DNA of 64,000 nt. Origin: Carallia brachiata. Its lineage: Eukaryota; Streptophyta; Magnoliopsida; Malpighiales; Rhizophoraceae. The notes beneath the pieces are model-generated. The model was not told the origin of the DNA. It saw nothing but the letters and a program-made list of their open reading frames with translations, and ran no database searches. Position numbers and translations under genes: made by a program. The stretch covers positions 4,917,360-4,981,359 of the forward strand of contig JADCRB010000066.1 of NCBI GenBank assembly GCA_021464245.1, read 5' to 3'. Of this stretch, positions 12,461-22,735 are shown piece after piece; within the stretch, counting starts at the first letter, position 1; each line of letters begins with the position of its first letter.

Positions 12461-13410
12461 ATCTAATGTAGGTGTGGAATATGCATACATTTCCACATAT
12501 CATTGTCTACCACAGTAGACAAAACACATCTAACAATAGCACAATGCTGGTCATCATCCCCAAAGTCTTTAGTGAATTCATCATCATCACCAGAATACTC
12601 CAAGGGATCAACAACTTGATTCTCACTCTCTAAGATCATCAAACTCTTTCTCCATAACGAGAGCACGGTCAAGACAATTAAGGCAATGTGACCTTTTTAT
12701 GGCAAGAAAACACTCAACGGGAGTTACTTGCACGGGATTCAAAAGCAAAGCCTACCAGATGAGAAGTGGAAGGAGTGGAATGTAGAGGAGTGGACAAATT
12801 GACAGGTTTGTTTTGAGAAGTGAACAAAAAGAAAACGAGATTTTGGTTGCACGCACTCAACAGAAGGAGACGGCGTGTGAATGAAGAGGTCATTGATACT
12901 TCTCAACCTCTAAGGCCTTGTGATAAGCTTCTTCCAAAGAGGACCAAGCAAAAACCTCTTTTTGAATTTTAGGCTTGAGACCGTTAACAAAACGTTGAGA
13001 CTGAGGTAAGATCTTCATACAGCTCACAAAGGAGAAACTCTTCAATTTAGACATGTAAAAGTAACTCTAAAAGTCGTTTGCTTAAGACTTAGAAGTTGAG
13101 TATAGAGCTGACTCCTATGATAGGAGGGAACATATTTAGATTTAAGCTTCATCTTCATGACTTCCCATAGGATAATGGGAGGCTCACCTAAACGTTTAGA
13201 TTTACGAAGCTCATTCTACCAAATTTTCTAGCTAACCCTACCAATTTCATCTTTGTAAATTGGACACGCGCTCAAAATCATTCATGCCATACCATACAAA
13301 ATAATCCTCTAAACTATCAAGACAGTCAAGAAACACTTCAGCATTCATTCAACATTAAATTCAGGAGCATCCAACTTGATCTTTGAGAGACAAGATCTAT
13401 GTTTCCTTGG
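12461..13410 (-). pseudogene. Chromovirus gag (broken), with zinc knuckle
   Basis: Near the primer site the minus strand reads KLDAPEFNVE, then FLD- and DYF-like residues, then VWYGM-like and KLVG-like residues in shifted frames, which is the usual start of a chromovirus Gag. At about 12680-12715 a CCHC zinc knuckle is visible (CHKK, then GH or its remnant, then C) with stops in it. Gag would package element RNA. I rate the order and homology as good; the residues themselves are scattered over three frames. Confidence 0.72.
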
Positions 13411-13429
13411 TAGTATTACTTTGATGCCA
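13411..13429 (-). other. Chromovirus primer-binding site (degenerate)
   Basis: On the minus strand TGGCATCAAAGTAATACTA resembles the initiator-Met-tRNA primer site TGGTATCAGAGC with substitutions. It sits just before the gag remnant. The LTR that should precede it is missing. Confidence 0.55.
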
Positions 13430-14230
13430 TAGACAAGGCATACGTTGTCACCTGTGTTGGAGTCTAACAAGTTGTGCGATATGCCCATAACGCCTCAAGA
13501 ATTCTATCATGCCAGTCCTTTTGGATTTGGAGACTACCTTTTGCAGTGAGTTGTACAAGGTCTTATTAAACGCTTCAGCTAAGCCATTAGCGGGGGTATA
13601 ATACATCGATGACTTTTACTGCTTGAACTTGAACTTTTTGTAGAGCTTATCAATCAAATTGTTGTAGAATTGCTTGTTGTTATCAATGATGATGAGTCAC
13701 GAACTCCATAGCAACATATTAAATGAGTCTGATGAAATTGACAACGTTTTTTTTTTTACTTCTCTAAGTGGAATAGCTTCAGCCCATTTTGGAAAGTAAT
13801 TGTGTTGCTGCAAGAATGTAAAGGTAACCCAAGGATGACTATGGAAAGGCCACTAAATTGAGTCTCCAACCTTCAAAGGACCAGGACAAAATGGTCAATG
13901 TAGTGGCTCTGGTGGTTGATGTATGTAATTTGCATGAAACTAAGAACTTGACAACTTTGGAAAATTCCAATAAATCACGTACCATAGTCGACCATAGTGC
14001 CCCATCCTTCTAAGTTTGAAGTGCAACTTGGGTCCTAATTGATGTTTGCCAGGCGTCGGAATGTGCTTCTTTGAGAGCTTGTTTTGCCTTTCATCGCCTA
14101 GACGACGAAGAAGTACTCCATCAAAAGACCTTCGATAAAAAGTTTCTTTGAGACATAAGAAGTGGGAAGCCGACGTTGGATTTCTAGTGTCTGGCAACGA
14201 TCTTCAGGTAGTTTTCCATGCTGTAGGTAC
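13430..14230 (-). pseudogene. Tat M1 integrase (broken, C-terminus missing)
   Basis: From 14197 downward the minus strand reads the zinc-binding region (FYRRSFDGVLLRRL, GPKLHFKLRRMGHYG) and then the core. Near 13690 LIIIDNNKQFYNN keeps the second catalytic Asp, which is Asn in the paralog near 22193. The stretch near 13600 matches the ANGLAEAFNKTL-type box that holds the catalytic Glu. Numerous stops are present. It ends at 13430, where the homology with 21935 onward stops. Confidence 0.82.
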
Positions 14231-14329
14231 TCAATGATTGGATGATGCAATGATCGGCCTCAGTAAGATGTATGGAGACAACATTAATTGTCCACTTTCT
14301 TCATTATCATTTTTGGCACAATCCACTTC

Positions 14330-14880
14330 TGACATACAGCAACCACTATAGTTTGGATTTCTAACTTTGGAAGAGACATGGCCAGATTAGCCAACTCGTA
14401 TGCCTGAAGTTTTCTTGAAGGAATGTGTTCCAAGGATGCTTTCAAATTCATCCATCAGCTACCGAGCGCACCAATTGGAAGGTGCAAGGGTTTCTTTCTT
14501 CATCATACAACCAAGTAAGTTGACTGATGATGAGCTGAGAATCTCCATGCCCTTGTATTGTTGGAATCTTCATATCAACCGCCATTTGGAGACCAATGAT
14601 TAATGCTAGATACTCTACAACATTATTTGAGCATAACTCACAAAGGATGATAGCACATGGTAGCATTTGTCGTTGAAGAGTGACAAATACTACATCGGCA
14701 CTAGCACCGTCATGCCTTGCTACACCATCAAAGAACATTGTCCACGGTGACAATGTCTCAATGTAAAAGACTTCTTCATCTAGGAGATCATTTGTAGATT
14801 TCCAATCAACAGCAGATGATCTACAAGGAAATCTGCTAAAACCTGCCTTTGACTACATTTTGAGGCACGTAGACAATATC
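14330..14880 (-). pseudogene. Tat M1 second (archaeal-like) RNase H
   Basis: An open stretch of 101 codons (14448-14753) carries the three front catalytic residues: Asp in MFFDGVARHDGAS, Glu in VEYLALIIGLQ and Asp in GHGDSQLIISQL. Tat-clade retrotransposons carry this extra RNase H after the usual one. It probably takes over removal of RNA from the RNA-DNA hybrid. It lies directly after the degenerate first RNase H and before integrase. This is among the best preserved parts of M1. Confidence 0.88.
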
Positions 14881-14889
14881 ATAGCTTTG

Positions 14890-16161
14890 TAGTATTATTG
14901 CCCACTTAGCAAGTCATCCTAATGAGACTGGTTAGAAAAGATTTACTTGATAGGATCAGCTCTAGCAACAAGGTGAATTGTGTGAGCTTGCATGTAGTGC
15001 TTTAGCTTATTAATGGCAAAGAAGAGTGGTAGACATGTCTTTTCAATGGGTGAGTAATTCAACTCTAAGTTGTTTAATGTTCTACTCAAGTAGTATAAGG
15101 CAACTTCCTTTCTTTACTCATTGTCTTGCGTAAGCAAAACTCCTAAAGATCTTTCCTATACAGCAATGTAGAGAATCAACGGCTTCCCTTGAATTATGGC
15201 ACCTAAGACTGGTGGATTGAAAGGTATTTCTTTATGCTTTTGAAGGCTTTGCTACAAGCTTCATCCCACTTGAAACAAGGAATGTAGGCCAATTTTCCTT
15301 GTAGACTTCACAACTCGTGAAGATTTTTAAGTTCAAGCATCTTTTGAATTTCCTTAAACTTTGATTGATCAACTTCAATGCCATGATGACGTACCACAAA
15401 TCTAAGGAACTTTCTTGATGTGACACCAAATGTGCACTTGAGAGCATTCATTTTGAGCTAATGCTTATGAAGTCTTTCAAACACAACCTTGAGGTCCTCC
15501 AGATGATCTTAGTGCTCCTTACGCTTTACCACAAAGTCGTCAACATAACATTCTATAATTTTGTGAAGCACGTCGTCGAAAATCTTTTGCATGGCAGGTT
15601 GATAAGTGGCACTAGCATTCTTTAGCCCAGATGGCATGACTTTGTAGTAGTATTCCTTTTGTGCAGAATGCTATCAATTCCTCATCTTCTAGTGCCATCC
15701 TGATTTGGTTATAGCTTGAAGAATCATCCATGAAGAATAATACCTCATGGCCAGTAATTGCATTGAATATTATTTTCGTGATGGGTAACAAAAAGTCATC
15801 TTTTGGGCAAGCCCGATTGAGGTCTCTAAAGTTGACACAAACCCTTAGCTACCCATTTTCCTTTTTCACTAAGACTATTTTCTATCTATGTTGGATAAGT
15901 GACTTCTCGGATGAAGCCAATACTGATTAACTTGTTGACTTCTTTCTCAATTTGTAGAATTAGCTCCTGGCAGAACTGCTGTTTTAGTTGCTTGATGGGA
16001 TGGGCACCTTTTTTTACTACTAGACGGTGCATCGTGATCTTCAGTCGAGTCCAGGCATTTTCTTGTAACTCCATGCAAATACATCTTTGTATTGACTTAA
16101 TACTTAAACGTATTCTTGTTCCTCTTCTAGTGTGAGTAAGGCACTCATGAATGTTGGTCAA
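14890..16161 (-). pseudogene. Tat M1 reverse transcriptase and first RNase H (broken; YVDD retained)
   Basis: The open stretch 15886-16161 gives the reverse-transcriptase entry region (VVKKGAHPIKQLKQQF, EVNKLISIGFIREVTYPT). Then come ACPKDDF, the first catalytic Asp in FFMDDSSSYNQI (about 15715), and an intact YVDD box at 15536-15547. The first RNase H follows at about 15200-14980 (GKPLILYIAV, SLGVLL, VALYYLSRTLNN, KLKHYMQAHTIHL). Several frameshifts separate these. The retained YVDD contrasts with the plus-strand paralog at 45149. Confidence 0.86.
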
Positions 16162-17600
16162 GGATCTTCTGGGGAACCAAGATTGACTTCCTTGAGTTGA
16201 TCAATGATGGCTTTGTTGCCATCTTCAAGTTCTGGAGCCTTTTGTATTGCACTGTCGATGAGTCAGACTCAGCCTCCTCACTAATTGGGATGTGAAATGT
16301 AGAGATTTGACTTATTCTTCTCCACTTGACAGGATTGACTTCAAGTTGGGCCTCTCCTACTTGTTGGTGATGGTGACGACGTGTGCATCAACTGATCGGT
16401 TTTGGCTTTTCAATGTGATCTACACAGGCAACTTCTTCTGATAGCCTAGGCTAGGTCAAAACTTTGAAGATTGAGCGTACCCATTATTTTAGGGTTTCAG
16501 AAGTCATAGCCCGCCTTAGCAAAGAGCTGTATGCGTTACGACCAACTCTTTCATCTATTTTTTCTCTGGAAGTGAGCCACATTCAATCACCGCCATGAGT
16601 GGTCCAACAAACCCTTTCAATGGTTTTGAGGCCAAGACTAGGTCAATCTTTGGTATTAGTAGGGTGTGAGTCTCCTTTAAACTGTAAACTCTTTTGTCTT
16701 AGGTTCACTGTATCCTTGTTTTTGTTTGATATCAACACAATAAGATAAAAAAGGTTGACTTTCTTAACGCTACAACTTTGGCACATAGCATACGATTGGA
16801 GTAGAACCCGAAGACGCAGTCTCATGTGAGCGAAGTTCAGCAAGTTGTCGCAGCATTTCATCTATTGGAGTCTAGGAGCGAGCATTGGGAGAGTTTTTGA
16901 TAGCTTCAACCTTTTTTCAGCTACCTCCAATGGAGAAAATTTTTGAAGGAATCATTTCAAGACTATCTAAGTTGGGGTAAAAGATTACGTCCGCCAAATG
17001 TGATTTAGCATTATTAGGCGGCTTTAGTCGGCATTGACTTTTTGAACACCATCCTTGTAGTACTTGAAGTATTGATGCAGATTTGAAGGCACGACTCCAT
17101 TTCTATGAATCCATGGATGACCCAGTAGCATTTTGTATGTGGTACGTGGATCGATCATAAGAACAGAGTGCTGAAAGTGAGATCATCGATGATTAGATCC
17201 TAGTGAATCATTTCAATTGCTTCCTGTCCTCCTTGGTTGAAACCATGAATCATCAAGGGGCTTTTTGATCATTCATCAATGTTGATGTCGAGTTCCTTCA
17301 TAGTCGATTTTGGAATGATATTGACTATCGACTCATCGTCAATAAAGATACGACGAATCTTCTGCTCTCTTACATATCCTGACACATAGAGTAGTCGATT
17401 GTGGGGCTTAGAACCTAACAAAAGATCCTCATCTGAGAATAAGATAGCAGAATAGCATATAACATAATTTTGGACCATCTGATCATCTGCTGAACTGGAA
17501 TCACTTGAAGGCAGAGATCCTATTGAGGTATGAAGAGCCTTGCCGACTTGGTTCCTCCAAACTTTGGATGATTGCAACTCCAAAAGCAATTGAGGGTCAG
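16162..17600 (-). pseudogene. Tat M1 aspartic protease and linker to reverse transcriptase
   Basis: An open stretch of 106 codons (17269-17589) holds ALHTSIGSLPSSDSSS and the protease active site as RRIFIDDESIVNIIPKST (about 17290-17350). The position after the two Asp, normally Gly, is Glu. Homologous copies have Asp (about 23930) or Val (about 43360) there. The minus-strand stretch down to about 16162 is the protease end and an acidic linker, matching plus-strand sequence at 24000-24800 and 43400-44650. The enzyme would cleave Gag-Pol. Confidence 0.8.
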
Positions 17601-19387
17601 CGAGAAGGTTTTGAAGAGCTTGAGATACCTTTTCTATTGTCGAATTTTTTTCGTCGTATTGTTCCTCTTTACAATGCGTTGCTTCTTCTAATGGACTTGA
17701 AGAGATAGTGGTTTGCCTAGCCGAGGTTACATCTTCTTGGTCAAAAATGATTTTATTTTACTTTTTGAGTTTCATGATCAGTTCCTTCAAGATGAAACGC
17801 TTCTCGGTTGGATGGCTGGCTATCCGATGATACTTGCAGAATTTCATATCACTAACTCGATTGTTCTCATTGGGTTGGTTGGACTCTGGGAGTTCTATTA
17901 GTTTCGCTTCCAAAAGTTGGTTAAGAATATTTGGGACGTCAGAGTCGGGAAATAGATATTTCTTCTCCTCTAATTCTCGTAACGTCACCTTTTGCCTTTC
18001 TTGTTATTTCGGTTGATTTGTTGGCGTTGGAGGGCTCACTTTTGATTTAGCTCCCACCTTTATTGGTAAAGCATCTACGGTAATCACTTCTTTGCCTTTT
18101 CCTGATTTATCAGACTTCTTAACTTCCCTCCTGCCCCCATGCTGGTCTAGTTGGATGGGAACTATGCCCCCAGAAGTCTGGATTCTTATCTCCATGTCAT
18201 GCACGTGAGTCACCAATTCTTTGGAAGTTCGAGGTTTGATGCTCTGCAGGATGTATAACAGCTCTAAGTGCATCTTTTGAATGCACATTTCCTCAGTAGA
18301 GATTTCAATCAAACGATCTTTTCAATCTAAACTGAGACCGTGCCATCTATTTATGTAATTGACAACGAGCTCTTTTTTTCTTTGCTTGGTATTGGTAAGC
18401 TCCATCATGCTTACCGTTCTTCGAGTGCTTAAAAATCTATGGAGAAACTCACGTTGTAGTTATTCCCAACTGTCAATTGATTCTGGTTCAAGGTTTATGA
18501 ACTAGATGAAGGTGTATCCTGAGTAAACGAATGAACTGTTTCACCAAAAGATCTTCGTAAGTTTCTGGTTGTTACAGGTCTCCATGAAGTGATCAATGTG
18601 CTGTTTAGGATCTCCTCATCCTTGAATTGAAATTTGGTGGTTAGTAATCCAAAGGCATGTAAGATTTTCAATCCGCATTGTGTACGGTTTGACGTACATT
18701 GCGATCCTTGGAATGATGCACTTTGTTGTAGGCAAATTGTATTGGTTATCATGTCCCATAATTGTTGGACAAATAACGAAACTAGAATTTGAAGGTAGCA
18801 GCTGCGTGGAATCGCCTGATTGTTTTTCTGCAATAGAGTTGTCAATTGGCATTACTTTTGAAGTGAAATCAGGTGATACGGTACTTTCTTGCGAGCCTTA
18901 GATCAACTTGGATGGGGCCTTCCCTTGAAATTGGCGATCTATTGATCTTTTTCCACCCAAGCTTTGATCAATTAGAAAATTATTTTTTCCTTTCCTTCTT
19001 CTATACTGATCGTGTTTGTCATCATAAAAGTGACGACATTAGCATCGGCAAATGATATTCTACAGAAGACTGGAGTAAATGGCTCTTTGATTCCTGTGCT
19101 TGTTTTTGTAGAATAGTTGCTTTTGATGTTGTCTAGCTTTGTCGCATTGCCCCCAACTTAGATCGGGGTGGATGATCGACTTCTCCATTTAATGAGAGAG
19201 TCTGGGGAGAGATCTTGTTGTGCGAGCTGCAGATTTTCATTTCGATATTTTGCTGTGTTTGGATGGGTGAGGAATCATGTCAGACAGCAAGTTTCTAGAC
19301 TGCGTACATTGGTAGGGTAGTTGATACAAGTAATGGTGCAATCGCCTTTTTTCTGGTGACGGTAGTCGTGCTCTTCTTTGGTGCCAT
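17601..19387 (-). pseudogene. Tat M1 gag (broken)
   Basis: It starts at the ATG at 19387-19385 (minus), MAPKK in all three copies with an intact start region, preceded by the conserved GAATTC and AGTGC or AGCAC. Recognisable parts: KQFVxSL-like retrotransposon-gag core near 18520, IEISTEEMCIQKMHLELLYIL (18312 down, residues spread over the frame), MEIRIQTSGGIVPIQL, and a C-terminal KFCKYHRIASHPTEKRF box (17758-17988) that replaces a zinc knuckle. A TAG stop at 18504-18502 sits where two plus-strand copies also have TAG. Gag would form the particle. Confidence 0.83.
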
Positions 19388-20059
19388 TGGTGTGCTGGAT
19401 TCCTACCTTTTCTTTTCAAAATTTTTTTATTTTTTTTCTTGGGGCCCTTTTCTTTTTTTTTTTTGTGTTTTTCTTTTTTTTTCTTTTTTGACCTTTTTTT
19501 GACCTTTTGTTTTTAAAGAGTAAAAGATGGGAGGCAAAGATTTCCACTAGACATGCCAGAAATTTGATGAAATGTAAATTTTGAACCTTAAAACAGTTAG
19601 ACTTCAAAAGTACAAATAAAATTACAAATAAAAATTGAAAATTTATGTGGGTCAATCTCTGTACGAATCTTCCCATCAATGTCCTTTGTGATTTCGTCAA
19701 GGGCCACGTGAGTTTGATCTTGAACAGAAGAAATAGATTCCACAGCTTGATCTTGACTGGAAGAAATAAATTTACTAAGGGTGAGGCTTGATCTCAGACG
19801 GATGCCTTAATTCCGATAAGAGCCGTAGGGGCTTGATCTTGATCGGAAGGGCTGGCTCTACTAAGGGTCGTAGGGGTTTGATCTTATATAGATATTTAAT
19901 ATTTTAATATTTTGATTTTTGCTCTTACAGATCCAACTCAGTGGACGGGAGAACATGCACCCAAAATATTAAGATTATAGTTTAGAAATGAGTACATTTA
20001 ATAATTTGAACTTTTGATTTAAAAGATTGACGTAAGTGGTGTCTAGAGAGTATACGCCC
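19388..20059 (-). repeat. Tat M1 leader with 45-bp repeats
   Basis: The non-coding leader between LTR and gag. On the minus strand it carries imperfect units of the GATCAAGCCCCTACGGCCCT type (19730-19890), then a T-rich (plus) stretch at 19430-19500 just before gag. Two LTR-end/leader-start tags (about 20060 and 19940) lie about 120 bp apart. No gene. Confidence 0.82.
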
Positions 20060-20290
20060 AAAATACGAAAACGAGACGAGGAAGAATATTGTAAATGAAT
20101 TGCAATATTTTTTAATTCTCTCTAAATATGTCCTCAAGTTGGCCATTTCATGGACTATAAAAGGCCATAAAATGGCCATTATTCTACCAACCACCAAATT
20201 ATTATTATTATTTTCTTTTTCTTGGTCGACTGTTGGACTTTTGACTTTTTTATTTTTTTCTTCTTCTTTATTGGTTGGCTGTTGGGGACA
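20060..20290 (-). repeat. Tat LTR (subtype C), shared between M1 and M2
   Basis: On the minus strand it runs from CAACAGCCAACC through AAAGTCAAAAGTCC and the GGCCATTTTATGGCC stretch to GTATTTTGGGCGTATACTCTC. It resembles the plus-strand LTRs at 49804 and 54512. It serves as 3' LTR of the element at higher coordinates and 5' LTR of M1. Its start is fused to a truncated 3' region at a CCCCAA sequence near 20285. Confidence 0.78.
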
Positions 20291-20710
20291 AAGTAATATT
20301 GGTAAAATCTACCTCAGGAACAGTTGCGGTGGTAGTAACAAACTATACTGCAGAAACACAGCTCTCTATGTTGCTCTCCTTACTTCTTCGTTCTGAAACA
20401 AAAAATACACATTTTTTGTTTCAACTGCTCCGTACAGCCATAGTCGGGAAGTAAGTTGGTGAGCTGTGATGATTAGGACAAGTACCTCCATTGTTCCGAA
20501 AGTGCTCCTCCAAGATTTGCAGTTGCGGCGACTTGGTTGCCATCTAATGTGTGGTGACCTTTACTTTCCCTAGCCCCAAATTCTGCAACTAGTTCCATCT
20601 TTCTTGCTGAAAGAGAGTAAAACTTGATATGCAGTAAGGATGAGTAAAAGGTTGAGGCTGGTAATGATTCAGACTCAAACTCTCAATCGTTTTTATCTTT
20701 TTGGGCATTC
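20291..20710 (-). repeat. Tat 3' region, truncated copy
   Basis: The minus-strand counterpart of 37080-37440: it contains the AGAAGTAAGGAGAG, CACAGAGAGCTG and CAACTGTTCC motifs. It ends about 1.1 kb short of a full 3' region. No open frame of note. Confidence 0.8.
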
Positions 20711-21055
20711 ACAGTTTATATTCGGGGCCAAGAGTTTTGGACTGTAATGATTTTTTGTTTTTTGGGCCATTCACAGTTTATACTCATGCGAGCCAAGAGT
20801 TTTGTTTTGTTGTTGCCGTCTTGCCTTTTATACTCTTGCGGGTTAGGAGTCTATTTTTTTTATTATTGTCGTCTTGCCTTTTATACTCGTGTGGGTTCAG
20901 ATTATGTTTTGTTGTTGTTATCTCGCTTTTTATACTTGTGCAGGCAATAAGCATGCTTTACTATTGCCGTTTTACCTTTTATACTGGTGCGGGCGATGAG
21001 TATACTTTTGTTATTGTACTTTTTGCCTTTGATACTCATGCGAGGCAAGGGTCTA
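20711..21055 (-). repeat. Minisatellite inside element M2
   Basis: Six to seven units of the 53-bp repeat on the minus strand (CCTTTTATACTCGTGTGGGT type on plus). It lies between the 3' region and the CCAAATCC tract, the same order as at 36215-37030. Confidence 0.9.
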
Positions 21056-21345
21056 GGATCAGGATTTTTTTGGTGGTTTTTTTTTTTTGGACTTGCACTT
21101 TTGAATTTGGGTTTTGGGTTTAGCTTTGAATTTAGGTTTTAAGTCCAGGTTTGAGTTTGCCCTAATTTGGATATAAGATTTGGGCTAGAATTTGGATTTA
21201 GATTTGAATTTTGGGATTTGGATTTGGATTTAAGCTTTGGATTGGGTTTGGACTGTGCATTTGAGTTTGGGGTTTGGATTTGGATTTGGGCTTTGAATTT
21301 AGATTAGACTTTGGATTTGGATTTAGACTTTGGGCTTTGGATTTG
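21056..21345 (-). repeat. CCAAATCC low-complexity tract
   Basis: On plus a TTTGGATTTGGATTTAG-type 6-12 bp repeat, imperfect. The same tract lies in the same place on the other strand at 36215-36400, so it is part of the family structure. It is not the plant telomere repeat TTTAGGG. Confidence 0.85.
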
Positions 21346-21640
21346 AGCATGTACGTGAGCCTTAGAAATTTTTTTCCTTTTTTGTTCTTTTTGATATTTT
21401 CAATTTTTTGGATTTCTTTGGAATCTTTCAATTTTTTCTTTTTTCAAAATTTTTTTTCTTTTTTTTGCTTTTTAGATTTTTTTGCTTTTTGGATTTTTTT
21501 TCTTTTCTGAAATTTTTTAATTTTTTTTTCTTTATCTACATATAATAATGCTTTAGAGATTTGATTGAGTCAGTTCAGATACTTTTTTGGTCTGATAGCA
21601 TGTAAGCATTGTTTATGTAAGCTTTTTGAACCAAGTATGC
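21346..21640 (-). repeat. Poly-T/poly-A tract and short unique stretch
   Basis: 21346-21535 is T-rich on plus (A-rich in element orientation), matching 36060-36200. 21541-21640 is unique AT-rich sequence with no feature I can name. Confidence 0.6.
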
Positions 21641-22735
21641 CCTATCCCACTAAGAAGTGAGCTTGTCACTGAGACGGTGCTCCTATCCCTCTGTTGGTCT
21701 GGTTGGATGGGAGCCGTGGCCCTAACTTGAAATGATCGAGGGTGAATTTTGTGGTTGAATGCATTAGTGAATTAGGCTTTGAAGCACTCAAGTTCCTGTT
21801 GTGCTTGGAGCCTTTTCTCATCAAGGGCTTTCAACTCATCCAAATGCAGTTAGGCATTTTCCTCCCATGTGAGGCCTTCATAGACAGCCATGTAGAGGGA
21901 TGGGATCTATGTTTCTAATGGCAGTAGTTCTTCGACACCATATACAAAGGCATATGGTGTTACCTACTTTGAAGTCCGATAAGTTGTATGATATGCTAAT
22001 AATGCCTAAGAATTCTATCATATCAGTCCCTTTTGTATTTAGAGACTACCTTTCGCAGCAAGTTGCACAAGGTCTTGTTAAATGCTTCAGCTAAGCCATT
22101 AGCCAACGCATTATACATCGACGATTTGTACTGTTTGAACTTGAACATTTTTCAGATCTTATCCATCAAATTGTTGTAGAACTGCTGACCATTATTAATG
22201 ATGATGAACTGAGGAATGCCATAACGATAGATCAGATGAGTTCATATGAAATTAACAACATGTTCCTTCTTTAGTTCTCTAAGTGGAATAGCTTCGATCC
22301 ATTTTGAGAAGTAATCTATTGCTTCAAGAATGTAAAGGTAACCCAAGGATGACTTTGGCAAAGGCCTTACTAAATCGAGTCCCCAAGCTTCAAAGGGCTT
22401 GAACGAAACGGTCGGATGCAGCTGCTTTGGTGGCTGATGCATGTAATTCGCATAAAACTAACAAGCTTGACAAGTTTTGGCAAATTCTAATGCATCACGT
22501 ACCATAGTTGGCCAGTAGTACCCCATCCTTATGAGTTTGAAGTGCAACTTGGATCCTGATTGATGCCTACTACAGACGCCAGAATATGCTTCTTTGATAG
22601 CTTTTGCCTCTTCATTGCCTAGACAACAGTGAAATACTCCATCAAAAGACCTTTGATACAAAGTGTCTTCAAGACATATGAAGCGGGAAGCTCGACATTG
22701 AATTTCTATCTTATGATGACGACTTACAGAGAACT
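21641..22735 (-). pseudogene. Tat M2 integrase (broken)
   Basis: Zinc-binding domain at 22661-22458 (SRHQSGSKLHFKL, FAKTCQAC give the H-H-C-C set). Then AWGLDLVRPLPKSS and the first catalytic Asp in AIDYFSKWIEAIPL (22242-22442). The second Asp is replaced by Asn in IINNGQQFYNN (about 22190), and the catalytic Glu survives in ANGLAEAFNKTL (about 22100). The degenerate C-terminus extends to about 21641. Two stretches of 66-67 codons are open; the rest has stops. With the Asp lost it could not join DNA. Confidence 0.86.

Larger units (their letters stand above)
8736..13429 (-). mobile_element. Ty3/gypsy chromovirus, degenerate, 5' LTR missing
   Basis: A minus-strand element with one recognisable LTR (its 3' LTR) at the low-coordinate end. 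Read on the minus strand the order is primer site, gag with zinc knuckle, protease, reverse transcriptase, RNase H, integrase, chromodomain, polypurine tract, LTR. That order and the chromodomain define a chromovirus. Every domain is identifiable but the frames are broken by many stops and shifts, so it is inactive. The 5' LTR is absent: the primer-binding site abuts Tat integrase sequence at about 13429. I could not find a target-site duplication. Confidence 0.9.
13430..20290 (-). mobile_element. Ty3/gypsy Tat-type element M1 (minus strand)
   Basis: A long Tat-lineage remnant: LTR (20060-20290), leader with 45-bp repeats, gag, protease, reverse transcriptase, first RNase H, second RNase H and integrase, ending where the chromovirus begins. 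The second RNase H, which hallmarks the Tat clade, is unmistakable at 14448-14753. All genes are broken. Its 3' part is displaced; the inverted minisatellite at 6885-8735 may be its continuation. It shares its LTR with element M2, which lies at higher coordinates. Confidence 0.88.
20060..22735 (-). mobile_element. Tat-type element M2, 3' half (minus strand)
   Basis: In element order: integrase (22735-21641), A-rich tract, CCAAATCC tract, minisatellite, truncated 3' region, LTR. It gives the clearest view of what follows pol in this family. The 5' part is missing: at about 22736 it meets plus-strand gag sequence. Confidence 0.82.

Noticed and set aside
20701..21123. 140-codon plus-strand frame
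   Set aside because: Translation through the inverted minisatellite, same wording as the satellite frames.
21056..21345. Telomere-like repeat (TTTGGATTT)
   Set aside because: Not TTTAGGG or a known variant, imperfect, and located between pol and minisatellite exactly as at 36215-36400, so it is an element feature.
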